Source of the DNA: Mangrovibacterium diazotrophicum
GTDB lineage: Bacteria > Bacteroidota > Bacteroidia > Bacteroidales > Prolixibacteraceae
DNA: 64,000 nt
Direction of reading: 5' to 3'
Assembly: GCF_003610535.1 (NCBI RefSeq)
Contig: NZ_RAPN01000004.1
Coordinates: 248,001 to 312,000 of the forward strand
Numbering within the stretch: the first letter of the stretch is position 1; each line of letters starts with the position of its first letter. Position numbers and translations under genes: made by a program. Below are positions 15,794 through 24,611 of the stretch, piece after piece. Under the pieces are notes generated by a model that saw only the letters and a list, made by a program, of their open reading frames with translations, was not told the origin of the DNA and did not search any database.

Positions 15794-16948
15794 ATGAGGA
15801 CTAAGAATCTTTATTTTGAGAATCTAGATGGGTTGAGGTTTATTTGCTTTCTCTTGGTTTTTTTGTACCATAGTTTTAATACTGAGATTAGTTCTTTGGG
15901 GGATAGTTCGGTTCATAGATTTGTCACCCAGTTCCTTTTTGCAAATGGTAATTTAGGAGTAAATATTTTCTTTGTACTTAGCGGTTTTTTGATCACTTTT
16001 CTTTTAATTCAGGAAAAAAAATTAAGAGGACAGATTGACATTAAGAAGTTTTGGATGAGGCGTATATTAAGAATATGGCCTCTATTTTACCTCTGCGTTC
16101 TCTTTGGCTTTTTTTGTTTCCCTCTATTGAAAAGTTTATTTGGAGAACAGTCAACAGAGCAGGCGTCAATAAGTTGTTATCTTATCTTTTTGAATAATTT
16201 TAATTTTATTAAAGTTATTCCAGATGCAACTAGTTTGGCAGTTTTATGGAGTGTAGCTGTAGAGGAACAGTTTTATTTGGTTTGGCCGGTAGTACTTTTC
16301 TTGTTACCGTTGAAAAAGTATTGGATCGCTTTCTCTGCAGTTATGGTGATTTGCATCGTATTTAGGGCCTTGCAGGATAGACCAATAATACACGAGTTTC
16401 ACACACTTTCCTGTATCGGGGATATGACTGTTGGGGCGTTTGGCGCTTGGTTAGTAGTAGAAAAGGACTCTTTTCGTGAAAGGATCGGGAATCTAAATAA
16501 AACAGAGATTACCATTTTATATATAATATTTCTGATTATTTTCCTATTTAGAGGTCCGTTGTTTTATTCTACATATATAATGCGAATTGTGGAACGACCA
16601 CTCATTGCAGTTGTATTATTGTTTCTAATTTTAGAACAAAATTATGCCCGCAATTCTTTTTTTAAATTTTCTAACTTTAAAGCGATTTCAAAACTAGGAG
16701 TAATTACTTACGGACTGTATTGTTTACATCTAATCGCCATTGTATCGGTACAGACTGTTACTCAGGTGTTTGGTTTGAATACCAATTTGTGGGAAGTGAT
16801 GTTGTTGGAGCCAACCCTTGCGCTATTATTGTCAATACTAATGGCATATTTGAGTTTTAATTTTTACGAGAGACCATTCTTAAAGTTGAAAGGCAAATTC
16901 ACTTATATCTCAAGAGTTAGTCCGATGAAAATTATAGCTAGTAAATAG
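15794..16948 (+). CDS. Acyltransferase family 3 membrane protein, copy 1
   Basis: A 384-residue membrane protein of the acyltransferase-3 (OafA/NodX) family, which O-acylates sugars of surface polysaccharides. The family opening NLDGLRFICFLLVFLYHSF carries the conserved Arg and His; GVNIFFVLSGFLITFLLI and RILRIWPLFY follow, then the VAVEEQFYLVWP block near residue 155. About ten transmembrane segments are predicted. It shares most of these blocks with the gene at 17423-18676, and the two form a tandem duplication together with the serB 3' end. The gene is visibly AT-richer than serB and than its own paralogue. There are no polysaccharide biosynthesis neighbours, so the acceptor is unknown. 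Confidence 0.9.
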   Translation: MRTKNLYFENLDGLRFICFLLVFLYHSFNTEISSLGDSSVHRFVTQFLFANGNLGVNIFFVLSGFLITFLLIQEKKLRGQIDIKKFWMRRILRIWPLFYLCVLFGFFCFPLLKSLFGEQSTEQASISCYLIFLNNFNFIKVIPDATSLAVLWSVAVEEQFYLVWPVVLFLLPLKKYWIAFSAVMVICIVFRALQDRPIIHEFHTLSCIGDMTVGAFGAWLVVEKDSFRERIGNLNKTEITILYIIFLIIFLFRGPLFYSTYIMRIVERPLIAVVLLFLILEQNYARNSFFKFSNFKAISKLGVITYGLYCLHLIAIVSVQTVTQVFGLNTNLWEVMLLEPTLALLLSILMAYLSFNFYERPFLKLKGKFTYISRVSPMKIIASK

Positions 16949-17006
16949 AGCCTTTATAGTCGTTTATCTGAAGCAAACACAATTTTTCATGCATTGCAGC
17001 GAAAAA

Positions 17007-17210
17007 TTTTAAAAGGGTGTGCATCTGGATCAAGTGATTGCAGTTGGTGATGGCTCAAACGACTTACCCATGATTAAGCTTGCCTGCTTGGGAATTGCTT
17101 TCCACGCGAATCCGAAACTAAAAGCATCAGCAAAAAACACAATCAGCGAAATCGGCTTGGACGCCATTTTATATCTCATCGGCTTCCGCGACCGAAAGAT
17201 TTGTGATTAG
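17007..17210 (+). pseudogene. Duplicated 3' fragment of serB
   Basis: Codons here match the last 65 codons of serB: the segment HLDQVIAVGDGSNDLP aligns to HLEQVIAVGDGSNDLP, and the ending ISEIGLDAILYLIGFRDR is identical. Alignment extends upstream to a TTT codon, after which a TAA stop (17010-17012) replaces Lys. The catalytic N-terminal part is absent, so it cannot be functional. Divergence is modest and includes many synonymous changes, implying that the copy is old or was under some constraint before it decayed. It is the left boundary of the second duplication unit. Confidence 0.88.
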
Positions 17211-17240
17211 AATTATAGTAAGAAATTAAGATAATGTTAA

Positions 17241-17274
17241 GGGGAGTATCTGATTTAGAGTATATTCCCTTTTT
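17241..17274 (+). terminator. Degenerate copy of the serB terminator
   Basis: GGGAGTATC (left arm intact) faces a mutated right arm TATATTCCC followed by five T. It occupies the same position after the serB fragment as the intact terminator does after serB, and confirms that the duplication included intergenic DNA. Confidence 0.6.
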
Positions 17275-17422
17275 AAATTTGCTAATGTAAAATATTTCAT
17301 AACATTTTGAGATCCCTAATTCGGAAAAATTCCCGATAAAGTTTAAGGTGGTAATTTGTTAGCAGAATATGCGATTCAAAACGGGATGCGAAAGCTCCCC
17401 CTAAAATTTCAAAGGGAATATT

Positions 17423-18676
17423 ATGAAAAACAAGTCGGTTTACTTCGAAAACCTCGACGGGTTGAGGTTTATGTGTTTTTTAATGGTGTTTTTCTGCCAT
17501 AGTTTTTATACCGAATCAGCTGTTGTGAGGACTAGTCAAATTTGGCGATTTTTTTCCGGTAGCTTTCTTTTAGCAAACGGACAGTTGGGGGTTAATATGT
17601 TTTTTGTTTTAAGTGGTTTTCTTATCACGTTTCTATTAATTCAGGAAAAGAAATTGAATGGTCAGATTGATCTGAAAAAGTTTTGGTTTCGACGGATTTT
17701 ACGAATTTGGCCGTTGTTTTACTTCTGTGTTTTCTTTGGATTCGTGAGTTTCCCATTTCTCAAATCCTTTTTTGGAGGCACTCCCAACGAAACAGCAAAT
17801 ATTTTTTACTACTTGACTTTCATAAATAATTTTGACGTAATTGCAAAAGGGGATCCGGACGCGAGTATATTATCAGTGCTTTGGAGTATTGCCATAGAAG
17901 AACAGTTTTATCTGCTTTGGCCTATTGTTCTTTTTTTGTTACCAGTTCGCAGGTATTGGATAGCCTTTACTTCAGTAATTTTGGTCAGTTGGGTTTTTAG
18001 AGCCACTCACGATGATCCTGTGATGCACGAACATCATACACTCTCTTGCATTGGTGACATGGCCATTGGAGCGTTCGGTGCGTGGTTGGTTTCCGAAAAA
18101 AAGAAATTTAAAGCAAGAATGGAGAATCTTAAGCGTTATCAAATTGCGATTATCTATTTGACGTTTTTTACGATCTATATATTCCGACATGAATTATTGT
18201 TTACGAATTATATTGTCAGAATATTTGAACGGTCCTTTATCGCCATTGTTGGGTTAGGAATTATTTTAGAGCAGAACTACTCCAAAGATTCTTTCTTTAA
18301 ATTTTCTAATTTCAAAATTATCTCGAAGTTGGGACTTATTACTTACGGATTGTATTGTCTGCATATCCTGGGAATTTTGACAGGTCAAACACTATCCAAA
18401 TTACTTGGAATCGCGGACAACGTTTGGTCTGTAGTCATAGTGGAACCTTTAGTCGCTTTTTCGATAGCCATTGTTCTTGCATATTTTAGTTTTAACTATT
18501 TCGAGAAGCCATTTTTAATGTTGAAGGAAAAATATACATACATATCACGAATTAGTCCGATAAATCTTATGAGAAATAAGTCTGGATTAAGGCGAATAAG
18601 TCTTTGGATTATGGTACTTGCTTTATCTAGTGTTGTTGTTGCGGATGTCGGTCTAACAGATTTTAAGATGTATTAA
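17423..18676 (+). CDS. Acyltransferase family 3 membrane protein, copy 2
   Basis: A 417-residue paralogue of the preceding acyltransferase with the same order of blocks: NLDGLRFMCFLMVFFCHSF, GVNMFFVLSGFLITFLLI, RILRIWPLFYF, IAIEEQFYLLWP and SCIGDMAIGAFGAWLV. It also O-acylates an unidentified surface glycan, by family inference. It differs by a C-terminal extension of about 30 residues with one extra hydrophobic segment (LWIMVLALSSVVVADVG). The ATG at 17423 matches the start of copy 1 exactly in alignment. Its third-position usage is closer to the chromosome average than that of copy 1, so the two copies may have evolved under different pressures or copy 1 may have been reshaped. Confidence 0.9.
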   Translation: MKNKSVYFENLDGLRFMCFLMVFFCHSFYTESAVVRTSQIWRFFSGSFLLANGQLGVNMFFVLSGFLITFLLIQEKKLNGQIDLKKFWFRRILRIWPLFYFCVFFGFVSFPFLKSFFGGTPNETANIFYYLTFINNFDVIAKGDPDASILSVLWSIAIEEQFYLLWPIVLFLLPVRRYWIAFTSVILVSWVFRATHDDPVMHEHHTLSCIGDMAIGAFGAWLVSEKKKFKARMENLKRYQIAIIYLTFFTIYIFRHELLFTNYIVRIFERSFIAIVGLGIILEQNYSKDSFFKFSNFKIISKLGLITYGLYCLHILGILTGQTLSKLLGIADNVWSVVIVEPLVAFSIAIVLAYFSFNYFEKPFLMLKEKYTYISRISPINLMRNKSGLRRISLWIMVLALSSVVVADVGLTDFKMY

Positions 18677-18717
18677 AAAAATAGGGAATTTAAATTTATA
18701 CTCTCTATTTTGATTTC

Positions 18718-18882
18718 TTAAAAGCTCGTTATCGTAGCGTCTTCTTTTAAACGTTCATGGATGAATACTGAACTCACAATGGTTACGCCGTTCACCAAAT
18801 CATCGCTTTCGTAACCTCTCACTTTTGAACAGGAAAGGCACAGGTCGATTGTACCGTCATATCTATTGCATAATGAGGTCTG
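18718..18882 (-). pseudogene. Remnant of a DsrE/DsrF-like gene (C-terminal part)
   Basis: On the minus strand a 54-codon frame closes with a TAA stop (18718-18720) and is bounded upstream by an in-frame TAG (18883-18885) with no ATG. It reads YDGTIDLCLSCSKVRGYES and then SDDLVNGVTIVSSVFIHERL, close to the C-terminal third of DsrE-family proteins, where a cysteine segment is followed by a (D/E)LV-x-GV turn. The N-terminal two thirds are missing, so this is a decayed gene. The assignment rests on motif recall and is moderate. Confidence 0.5.
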
Positions 18883-19190
18883 CTAAGGGGGCGGCGAGCA
18901 TTTTCTAAAAGAGCTATGTAAAACATTTCGATGGCAACAATCTAGTAGGGCTAAATTGGACGCTAAGAATAGGTCGAAAACGAATATTGGTTACGGCTTA
19001 AGTATGTTCTAGAAGGAAGGTAATGTTTTGTCGTCGAGTGTTTAATGCTGCAATTTGATTTTAGTTTGTAAGATGAGGTGGGCTTTGGCCTTTTTCGGTA
19101 AATGGTTTTAAATAGTAACAGAGGGCAAACAAGGCAAAATTTAATTTTTATAAAAGATACCTATGGGAGATTCGCAATAAACGGGCGTCG
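18883..19190. other. Non-coding stretch, possibly decayed gene DNA
   Basis: No open frame with a credible product is seen between the DsrE-like remnant and the helicase gene. Together with the two pseudogenes upstream this suggests a region of past rearrangement. Confidence 0.5.
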
Positions 19191-19215
19191 TATTTTCAAC
19201 GATGATTTATTCCCT

Positions 19216-19223
19216 TAATTTTG
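19216..19223 (+). promoter_or_regulatory. Possible -7 promoter element of the UvrD-like helicase gene
   Basis: TAATTTTG fits TAnnTTTG and lies 27 bases before the ATG at 19250. If used, transcription starts after the in-frame ATG at 19202, which favours 19250 as the true start. Confidence 0.45.
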
Positions 19224-19249
19224 TGTTCTCAAGAGAAACGCCCGACTTT

Positions 19250-21520
19250 ATGCGATACAAGCGACTCCATTCCCGAATCAAAGGATCACAAAGCGACTTC
19301 GATCAGCTAGCCAATGCTTTCGAAGCAGAAGGGCAGACGGTAGTGCGTTCGTTTGTGCCGGAGATCAATCGTCCGACTTCGGACTATGCAGACAAAATAG
19401 CGCATATTCGCCAAATTGACGAAAAGTTGGGGCGCACCTTTCAGCGCCTGAACCGGCACCAGCGGCATGCGGTTTTCTTTCATTCTGAGCGGACTATTCT
19501 TTCGGCGATGGTGGGGAGTGGTAAAACCACGGTCTTAATTGCCAAGCTTTTCTACTTGCATTTCATCCAACAAGTACCTTTTGAGCAAATGGTGGTGCTG
19601 ACTTTTACGAACAAGGCTGCCCGTGAAATCAAGGAGCGGATTGGAAGCTTTCTGGGGGAGATGGATGCCGCGATGAATAAGCAATTGCGCTACTTCGGAA
19701 CCTTTCATGCTATTGCCAGGCAGTTACTGCACGAGCATCCGTCGTTAGCAGAGCTGGGCTTCAAACCCGATTTTGGGATTATGGACGAGGAGGAGAAGCA
19801 GGAGTTTTTGGACCGTATCGTCACGCAGGAAAATCTCAGCATCAAATACCAGAACCAACTGGCCAAACGCTGGCGCAAATTTCGCCAAAACGGTGAAACG
19901 CAGATGGGCAATATGAAATCGGAAGATGATTTTGTTCGCTTGGTGGAACTCGCAGAAGCAGAAAAGCGCCGCAGCAACTCGATGGATTTTGACGACTTGA
20001 TTACGCTCTGTAATCAGCTGTTGGAGAAGGCAGTGCCCAACTGTCCTAAATGGATTATCGTGGATGAGTTTCAGGACTGTAGCGAAGAACAGTTGCAACT
20101 GATCGAGCGTTTGCGGGGCGAGAACACTAAGCTGTTTGTGGTGGGCGACCAGAACCAGAGTATTTACGGCTGGCGGGGAAGTAAAGAGCGCCTGTTTCAG
20201 GAGATTCAGAGTGAGTGGCAGGCCGACTGGATGGAACTTCCGCAGAATTACCGCAGTACCGAGACCATTCTTTCCGCTGCCGGAAACCTGTTGTATGAAC
20301 AGGATGGCTCGCTGGTAGCCACTCGTCAAAGTGGTAAGCCGATTGCGTTGGTCCGCCATTTCGACGACCAGCAGGAAGCTTATTACTTGCGCGAGCAAAT
20401 GCTGAGTTTGCAACAAGAAGGTCAATCCCTGGATTCGGTAGCCATTTTGTTCCGAACGCACCAGCAGATCAAGTTGGTGGAGACCGTGCTTTCGCAGGCT
20501 GATATTCCGTTCCAGTTGGTAGCCCGCAAAGAACTGCACGAAAATCCGGCGCAGGCTTTTTTCCTCCGTTTGCTGAAGTTGTGTGCCAATTCCAACGATA
20601 TGGATGCTTGTCTGGCTTTGGTTTGCGATTCTACTTTTGGAGCACTGACCAAAAACCGGCCATTGATACAGCAACTTCACGAGCGTGCTCCGGGTGAAAC
20701 GGTTTTGCAGGAGCTTGTGGCTTATCTGGAGCAGCGAAAAAAGCAAACTCCGGATTTGTTGCAACTGCTTCATCAGGTAGTGAACTTTGAGACCATTTTT
20801 CTGCGGAAAGAAGGCGCCTCTACTGAGGATTTGATTGACTTTCTGGCTTTACGGTCAGTTCTGAAGCCAACGTCAATTCATCACGCTGACTATCTGGCTT
20901 CGATAACTGAAGCCTGGAACCAACTGCAGCTTTTCATGAAAAAAACAGGTTGGGGCGATAGTGCTTCAAGTTTTCGGGTAGCGCTGGATCAGGTTGTTTT
21001 GGAAGGTACTTTTCAGATTAACGAACGGATCAAGGAACAAGGGCAAGGGGTTCACCTTTTGACCATCCACGCCTCCAAAGGGCTGGAGTTCGACCGTGTT
21101 TACATCGCCGGGGCCAATACCGGAATTATACCGTTGGCGCAGCACAACAATGGAAGCCTGAACGTGAAAGAAGAAAAACGCCTGCTGTTTGTGGCCATGA
21201 CCCGTGGCAAAAATGTGGTTGAAATTGGCTGGCACGCCCAACCGACTCTGCGGAATGCAGAACCGAAACCATCCTATTTTCTGAATGCAATTCCGGATTC
21301 ATTGCTGGATCGACGAGAATCTGCGGCGACGAGTGTTGCAGAGGTGACTGAACAGCTTGCTGAAGAATGGCCGATCGGTTGTAGGGTGAGCCACAAAAAA
21401 TACGGTTTGGGTGAAGTGGTTTTGGTAGAAGAAAAAGACCTCCTTTGCCGCTTCGACTCGGTTGGCGAAAAATCCTTCTCGAAAGCCTTTGCCAAAGCGT
21501 TGTTAACGATAGAAAATTAG
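19250..21520 (+). CDS. UvrD/PcrA-like superfamily 1 DNA helicase
   Basis: A 756-residue 3'-5' DNA helicase. After a basic N-terminal region come the Walker A motif AMVGSGKTT (87-94), motif Ia VVLTFTNKAAREIKER, the DEFQD Walker B near residue 270, GDQNQSIYGWRGS and LPQNYRST, and in the second half TIHASKGLEFDRV and LLFVAMTRGK. The C-terminus ends with a small Tudor-like domain (GCRVSHKKYGLGEVV), as in PcrA and Rep. It is likely to act in repair or replication restart. It is shorter in the 2B region than classical UvrD. ATG 19250 is preferred over 19202 because a promoter-like element lies between them. It converges on the MrfA-like helicase gene. Confidence 0.88.
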   Translation: MRYKRLHSRIKGSQSDFDQLANAFEAEGQTVVRSFVPEINRPTSDYADKIAHIRQIDEKLGRTFQRLNRHQRHAVFFHSERTILSAMVGSGKTTVLIAKLFYLHFIQQVPFEQMVVLTFTNKAAREIKERIGSFLGEMDAAMNKQLRYFGTFHAIARQLLHEHPSLAELGFKPDFGIMDEEEKQEFLDRIVTQENLSIKYQNQLAKRWRKFRQNGETQMGNMKSEDDFVRLVELAEAEKRRSNSMDFDDLITLCNQLLEKAVPNCPKWIIVDEFQDCSEEQLQLIERLRGENTKLFVVGDQNQSIYGWRGSKERLFQEIQSEWQADWMELPQNYRSTETILSAAGNLLYEQDGSLVATRQSGKPIALVRHFDDQQEAYYLREQMLSLQQEGQSLDSVAILFRTHQQIKLVETVLSQADIPFQLVARKELHENPAQAFFLRLLKLCANSNDMDACLALVCDSTFGALTKNRPLIQQLHERAPGETVLQELVAYLEQRKKQTPDLLQLLHQVVNFETIFLRKEGASTEDLIDFLALRSVLKPTSIHHADYLASITEAWNQLQLFMKKTGWGDSASSFRVALDQVVLEGTFQINERIKEQGQGVHLLTIHASKGLEFDRVYIAGANTGIIPLAQHNNGSLNVKEEKRLLFVAMTRGKNVVEIGWHAQPTLRNAEPKPSYFLNAIPDSLLDRRESAATSVAEVTEQLAEEWPIGCRVSHKKYGLGEVVLVEEKDLLCRFDSVGEKSFSKAFAKALLTIEN

Positions 21521-21547
21521 TTCTTTAGTCCTGAGGCCGGACGGGCC

Positions 21548-21615
21548 CCTCCTTTCCCAATCGATGAGAAGGAGGCAAAAATCTTGTCAAAACGAACCCT
21601 CGGCCGGACGTTTTG
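21548..21615. terminator. Paired hairpins between convergent helicase genes
   Basis: Two successive stem-loops are possible: CCTCCTT (21548-21554) / AAGGAGG (21569-21575) and CAAAACG (21588-21594) / CGTTTTG (21609-21615). The phrase GGCCGGACG occurs on both sides (near 21535 and 21602). A bidirectional terminator is the simplest reading, though no long T run follows. Confidence 0.45.
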
Positions 21616-21741
21616 CCTGCCTGCCCACTTGTAATCAAAACTTCAGTTCGAATCAGGATGAACGGACTATTCCGTTGAATATTTATCCGTCAGAATTAAG
21701 TCGTCTATCATCTAACTTCTTTTCTCATTACTCACGTCTCA

Positions 21742-24441
21742 CTACTTCTCTTCTCCATCCTTCCCACCCATCATCCGGCGAATTTTCAGCTCTTTGCGAT
21801 GGTCGGTTTCATCGCCCGCTCGGAGCGAGAGGGTGAATACTTCGGGTGTTTCGACTAAATGCACCAATTCCGCTTTCAGCCCTTTGATCACGGTGTCGTT
21901 GTTGGCAATTTTCAGAATACCGGAAGGTAAATAAAGCACGACCATTTCGGCAGTTTGCTCTACCCGAAGGACTTCTGTCAGGAACTTCGCTCCAAAACGG
22001 TCTTCCTGTTCAAAGCGCTGGAGCAGTTCTTCCCAGTTTGTTTTCACTTCCATCCATTTCATTTTGGGTAGCGGTGATTCCTGGGAGCGGTTGAGCCCGT
22101 CGCCAATGACTCCCGAAATTGGAGAGGGAAGTTCTTTGTAGAAATTCCGGAGTGCCCAAAGGATCAAACTCTTGTCGATGCGGGCATCGCCCACACAAAC
22201 AGGGCAACCACGCTTGCACGAACATTCCTTCACTAAAGTGCCTGCATTCCGGATAATTTGGCCAACATAGTCGTACACCTTCTCCGAAAATCCAAGCCCG
22301 CCGGGATAGCCGTCATACAAAACAACGGCGTATTTAGTGCGTTTGCTTTCCATATCCACAAACGAGAAAATATCGCCGCCCAGGTCGCTGTCAGTAGCCA
22401 TCACCAACATCGATGCGGCGGCTTTCAGGCAGTGCACCAAACCTTCGCTGTAATCGAAGCGCGGGATTTTGCCTACTGGTACATTCGGTTCCAAAGCGGG
22501 AGCTTTGCCGGTTGCAACAAAAGTGCGAACTACAATATCCGGAATTTCAACCCAGCAGGCTTCGGTTTCCATTTGTGTTTTCAGAATTTCCGAAAGTTCA
22601 GTGAAGCCCAGATTTTGGTGGGTATTGAACTCAACCATCTTGTAGCCGGTCACGTTTACTGAAACCCGCACATCGCCAAAAAAGCGGTTGATGCGGTGCT
22701 CTTTCGCGTTTTCGTGCTCCATTAAAATGGCAATGTTGCCGGGCTTGTGCGGCTCGGTATAGTAGTTCGAATTCACTTCCTTAACAAAAGCCGTTTTGCT
22801 CTCCAAATCGAGTTGAAGCGACTTGTACTGCACACTGTCGTGCAGGTAAATGGCCCCGGGATAAAATTCCTTCTTCGCCTGAATGAGGTCAACCACCGTA
22901 ATGGTTTCCTGTTTTTCCGTGTCCACCACTTTAATGGTGTCGCCGGTGAGGTTGCGCAGGCTGATTTCGTGTGCCGGCGAAATATCGCCGCTCCATTGGT
23001 AAGTATTGTTTTGCTCCACCAGTTCTCCCTCTTTTTGCAGCAGGGGAATAATTTCGCCCAAATCGGGGAAGCTGGCAATATCGTCAATCGTTAAAGGAAG
23101 TTCAGCTGAAGCAGCCCGAATGTGCGACAGCTGAATGTAGAGGTTGTCGCGGTCGATGATAGCATTCTCCGAGTCGGTTTTCAGCAGCCAATCCGGGTGA
23201 TTGCCCACATACTGGTCCAGCGGTTTTTCCTTCAGCATAACAATCGCGTGCGCTTCGGAACCGTTTCGGCCGGCACGTCCCAGCTGTTGCCAAAAACTGG
23301 CGCGCGTTCCGGGAAATCCGCCCATAATTACCGCATCGAGGCTCCCGATGTCAATCCCCAGCTCAAGAGCGTTGGTGGAGACCACGCCCAGCAAAGCGCC
23401 GTCAACCAAATCCTGTTCAATCTTGGCCCGTTCGGCCGGTGAGTAGCCGCCACGGTAGGCCGATATTTTGTCCGACATGTCAATGCCATATTCCATGGGG
23501 TCGGAGGCCAGCACATCGCGGGTTTCCTTGGTCACGATTTCGGTTTCGCGCCGCGACTGGCAAAAGGTTATCGACCGCACTCCTGACAAAATGAGGTCGG
23601 GAAGAATGCCCCGTAACTCCTCGGTCACAGCTTTTTTGCGTTTCGCCTTTTCCAGGTATTCGGGTTGAAAGAAATGAATGTGCTTGGCCGGTGCTGCCGA
23701 ACCATCGCGGTCAACAATTTCAAAGGGCGTGTGGCAAATATTTTCTGCCAGCTCCAATGGGTTAGCAATGGTTGCCGAGCTGCACAAAAACTTGGGCCGG
23801 TTGCCGTGGTAGTCGCAAATGCGCAACAGGCGGCGAAATACGTTAGACACATGCGACCCAAAAGCCCCGCGGTAAGCGTGCAGCTCGTCAATAACGATGG
23901 TGTCGAGGTTGGCAAACAAGTGCGGAAAGCCGTATTTGTTGTGGTTGGGCAGAAAGCTCGCGTTCAGCATATCCGGGTTGGTGAGGATGATGTTGGCCTG
24001 TTCGCGAATGCGGCTGCGTTCGTTGGGCGAAGTGTCGCCATCATAAATGCCGGCTTGTATTCGGTTTTCACCAAAGAAAGCCACAAACTCACGAATATTG
24101 CGGAACTGGTCCTTCGTCAGCGCCTTGGTTGGGTAAATAAATAGGACCCGGCGAGACGGATTTTCGAGGATGCGCTGCACCACGGGAAGGTAAAACGAAA
24201 GTGATTTACCACTGGCCGTCCCGGTAGTAATGACCACACTTTTACCGGCATGCGCCTTTTCGAACATCTCGGCCTGGTGCGAGTAAAGCTGGCTGTAGCC
24301 TTGCTGTTGCATCCAGTTTTTCAGGTCGGGGTGCAGTTTCTCAGGCGCATCTACAAACGTGGCTGGTCGCGAAGGCAGGCTGCGTGTTGCCAGCAAACGC
24401 TCATCATGTTTCATTAAAATTCGGGATACAGCATTACTCAT
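21742..24441 (-). CDS. MrfA/YprA-like DEAD-box helicase with DUF1998 zinc domain
   Basis: An 899-residue superfamily 2 helicase from the ATG at 24441; an upstream ATG at 24537 would add 32 unconserved residues. Motifs in order: SHQAEMF, Walker A TGTASGKS (73-80), IYPTKALTKDQ, the DELHAYRG motif II, SSATIANP, FCQSRRETE, VSTNALELGIDIG and QQLGRAGRNG. The C-terminal DUF1998 region carries four cysteines in CSCKRGCPVC. The B. subtilis relative MrfA repairs mitomycin-type crosslinks, and the eukaryotic relative is Hrq1. The usual exonuclease partner MrfB is not adjacent. A role in repairing bulky or crosslinked DNA is inferred from the family. Confidence 0.9.
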   Translation of the reverse strand: MSNAVSRILMKHDERLLATRSLPSRPATFVDAPEKLHPDLKNWMQQQGYSQLYSHQAEMFEKAHAGKSVVITTGTASGKSLSFYLPVVQRILENPSRRVLFIYPTKALTKDQFRNIREFVAFFGENRIQAGIYDGDTSPNERSRIREQANIILTNPDMLNASFLPNHNKYGFPHLFANLDTIVIDELHAYRGAFGSHVSNVFRRLLRICDYHGNRPKFLCSSATIANPLELAENICHTPFEIVDRDGSAAPAKHIHFFQPEYLEKAKRKKAVTEELRGILPDLILSGVRSITFCQSRRETEIVTKETRDVLASDPMEYGIDMSDKISAYRGGYSPAERAKIEQDLVDGALLGVVSTNALELGIDIGSLDAVIMGGFPGTRASFWQQLGRAGRNGSEAHAIVMLKEKPLDQYVGNHPDWLLKTDSENAIIDRDNLYIQLSHIRAASAELPLTIDDIASFPDLGEIIPLLQKEGELVEQNNTYQWSGDISPAHEISLRNLTGDTIKVVDTEKQETITVVDLIQAKKEFYPGAIYLHDSVQYKSLQLDLESKTAFVKEVNSNYYTEPHKPGNIAILMEHENAKEHRINRFFGDVRVSVNVTGYKMVEFNTHQNLGFTELSEILKTQMETEACWVEIPDIVVRTFVATGKAPALEPNVPVGKIPRFDYSEGLVHCLKAAASMLVMATDSDLGGDIFSFVDMESKRTKYAVVLYDGYPGGLGFSEKVYDYVGQIIRNAGTLVKECSCKRGCPVCVGDARIDKSLILWALRNFYKELPSPISGVIGDGLNRSQESPLPKMKWMEVKTNWEELLQRFEQEDRFGAKFLTEVLRVEQTAEMVVLYLPSGILKIANNDTVIKGLKAELVHLVETPEVFTLSLRAGDETDHRKELKIRRMMGGKDGEEK

Positions 24442-24611
24442 AATTCGCTCGTTCGGTATTGAATGAACAAAGATAACTTTTGATTTCCTACCGAACCTGG
24501 AACGGAGGATATTTTCCAAGGCAAGCTTAGGCAGCATTAGACTTTAAACTTCTATTTCGATGGGGTGTTAAATAGACGACAATCATTTCAACTTAAAAAA
24601 GAGAGAACACG

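Noticed and set aside
19745-20773. A 342-codon open frame on the minus strand within the UvrD-like helicase gene
   Set aside because: It overlaps the helicase motifs completely and has no recognisable product. Such long antisense frames follow from codon bias.
24442-24537. The 32-codon N-terminal extension of the MrfA-like helicase
   Set aside because: The extension lacks family conservation and the internal Met starts just before the conserved region, so the shorter form was annotated.
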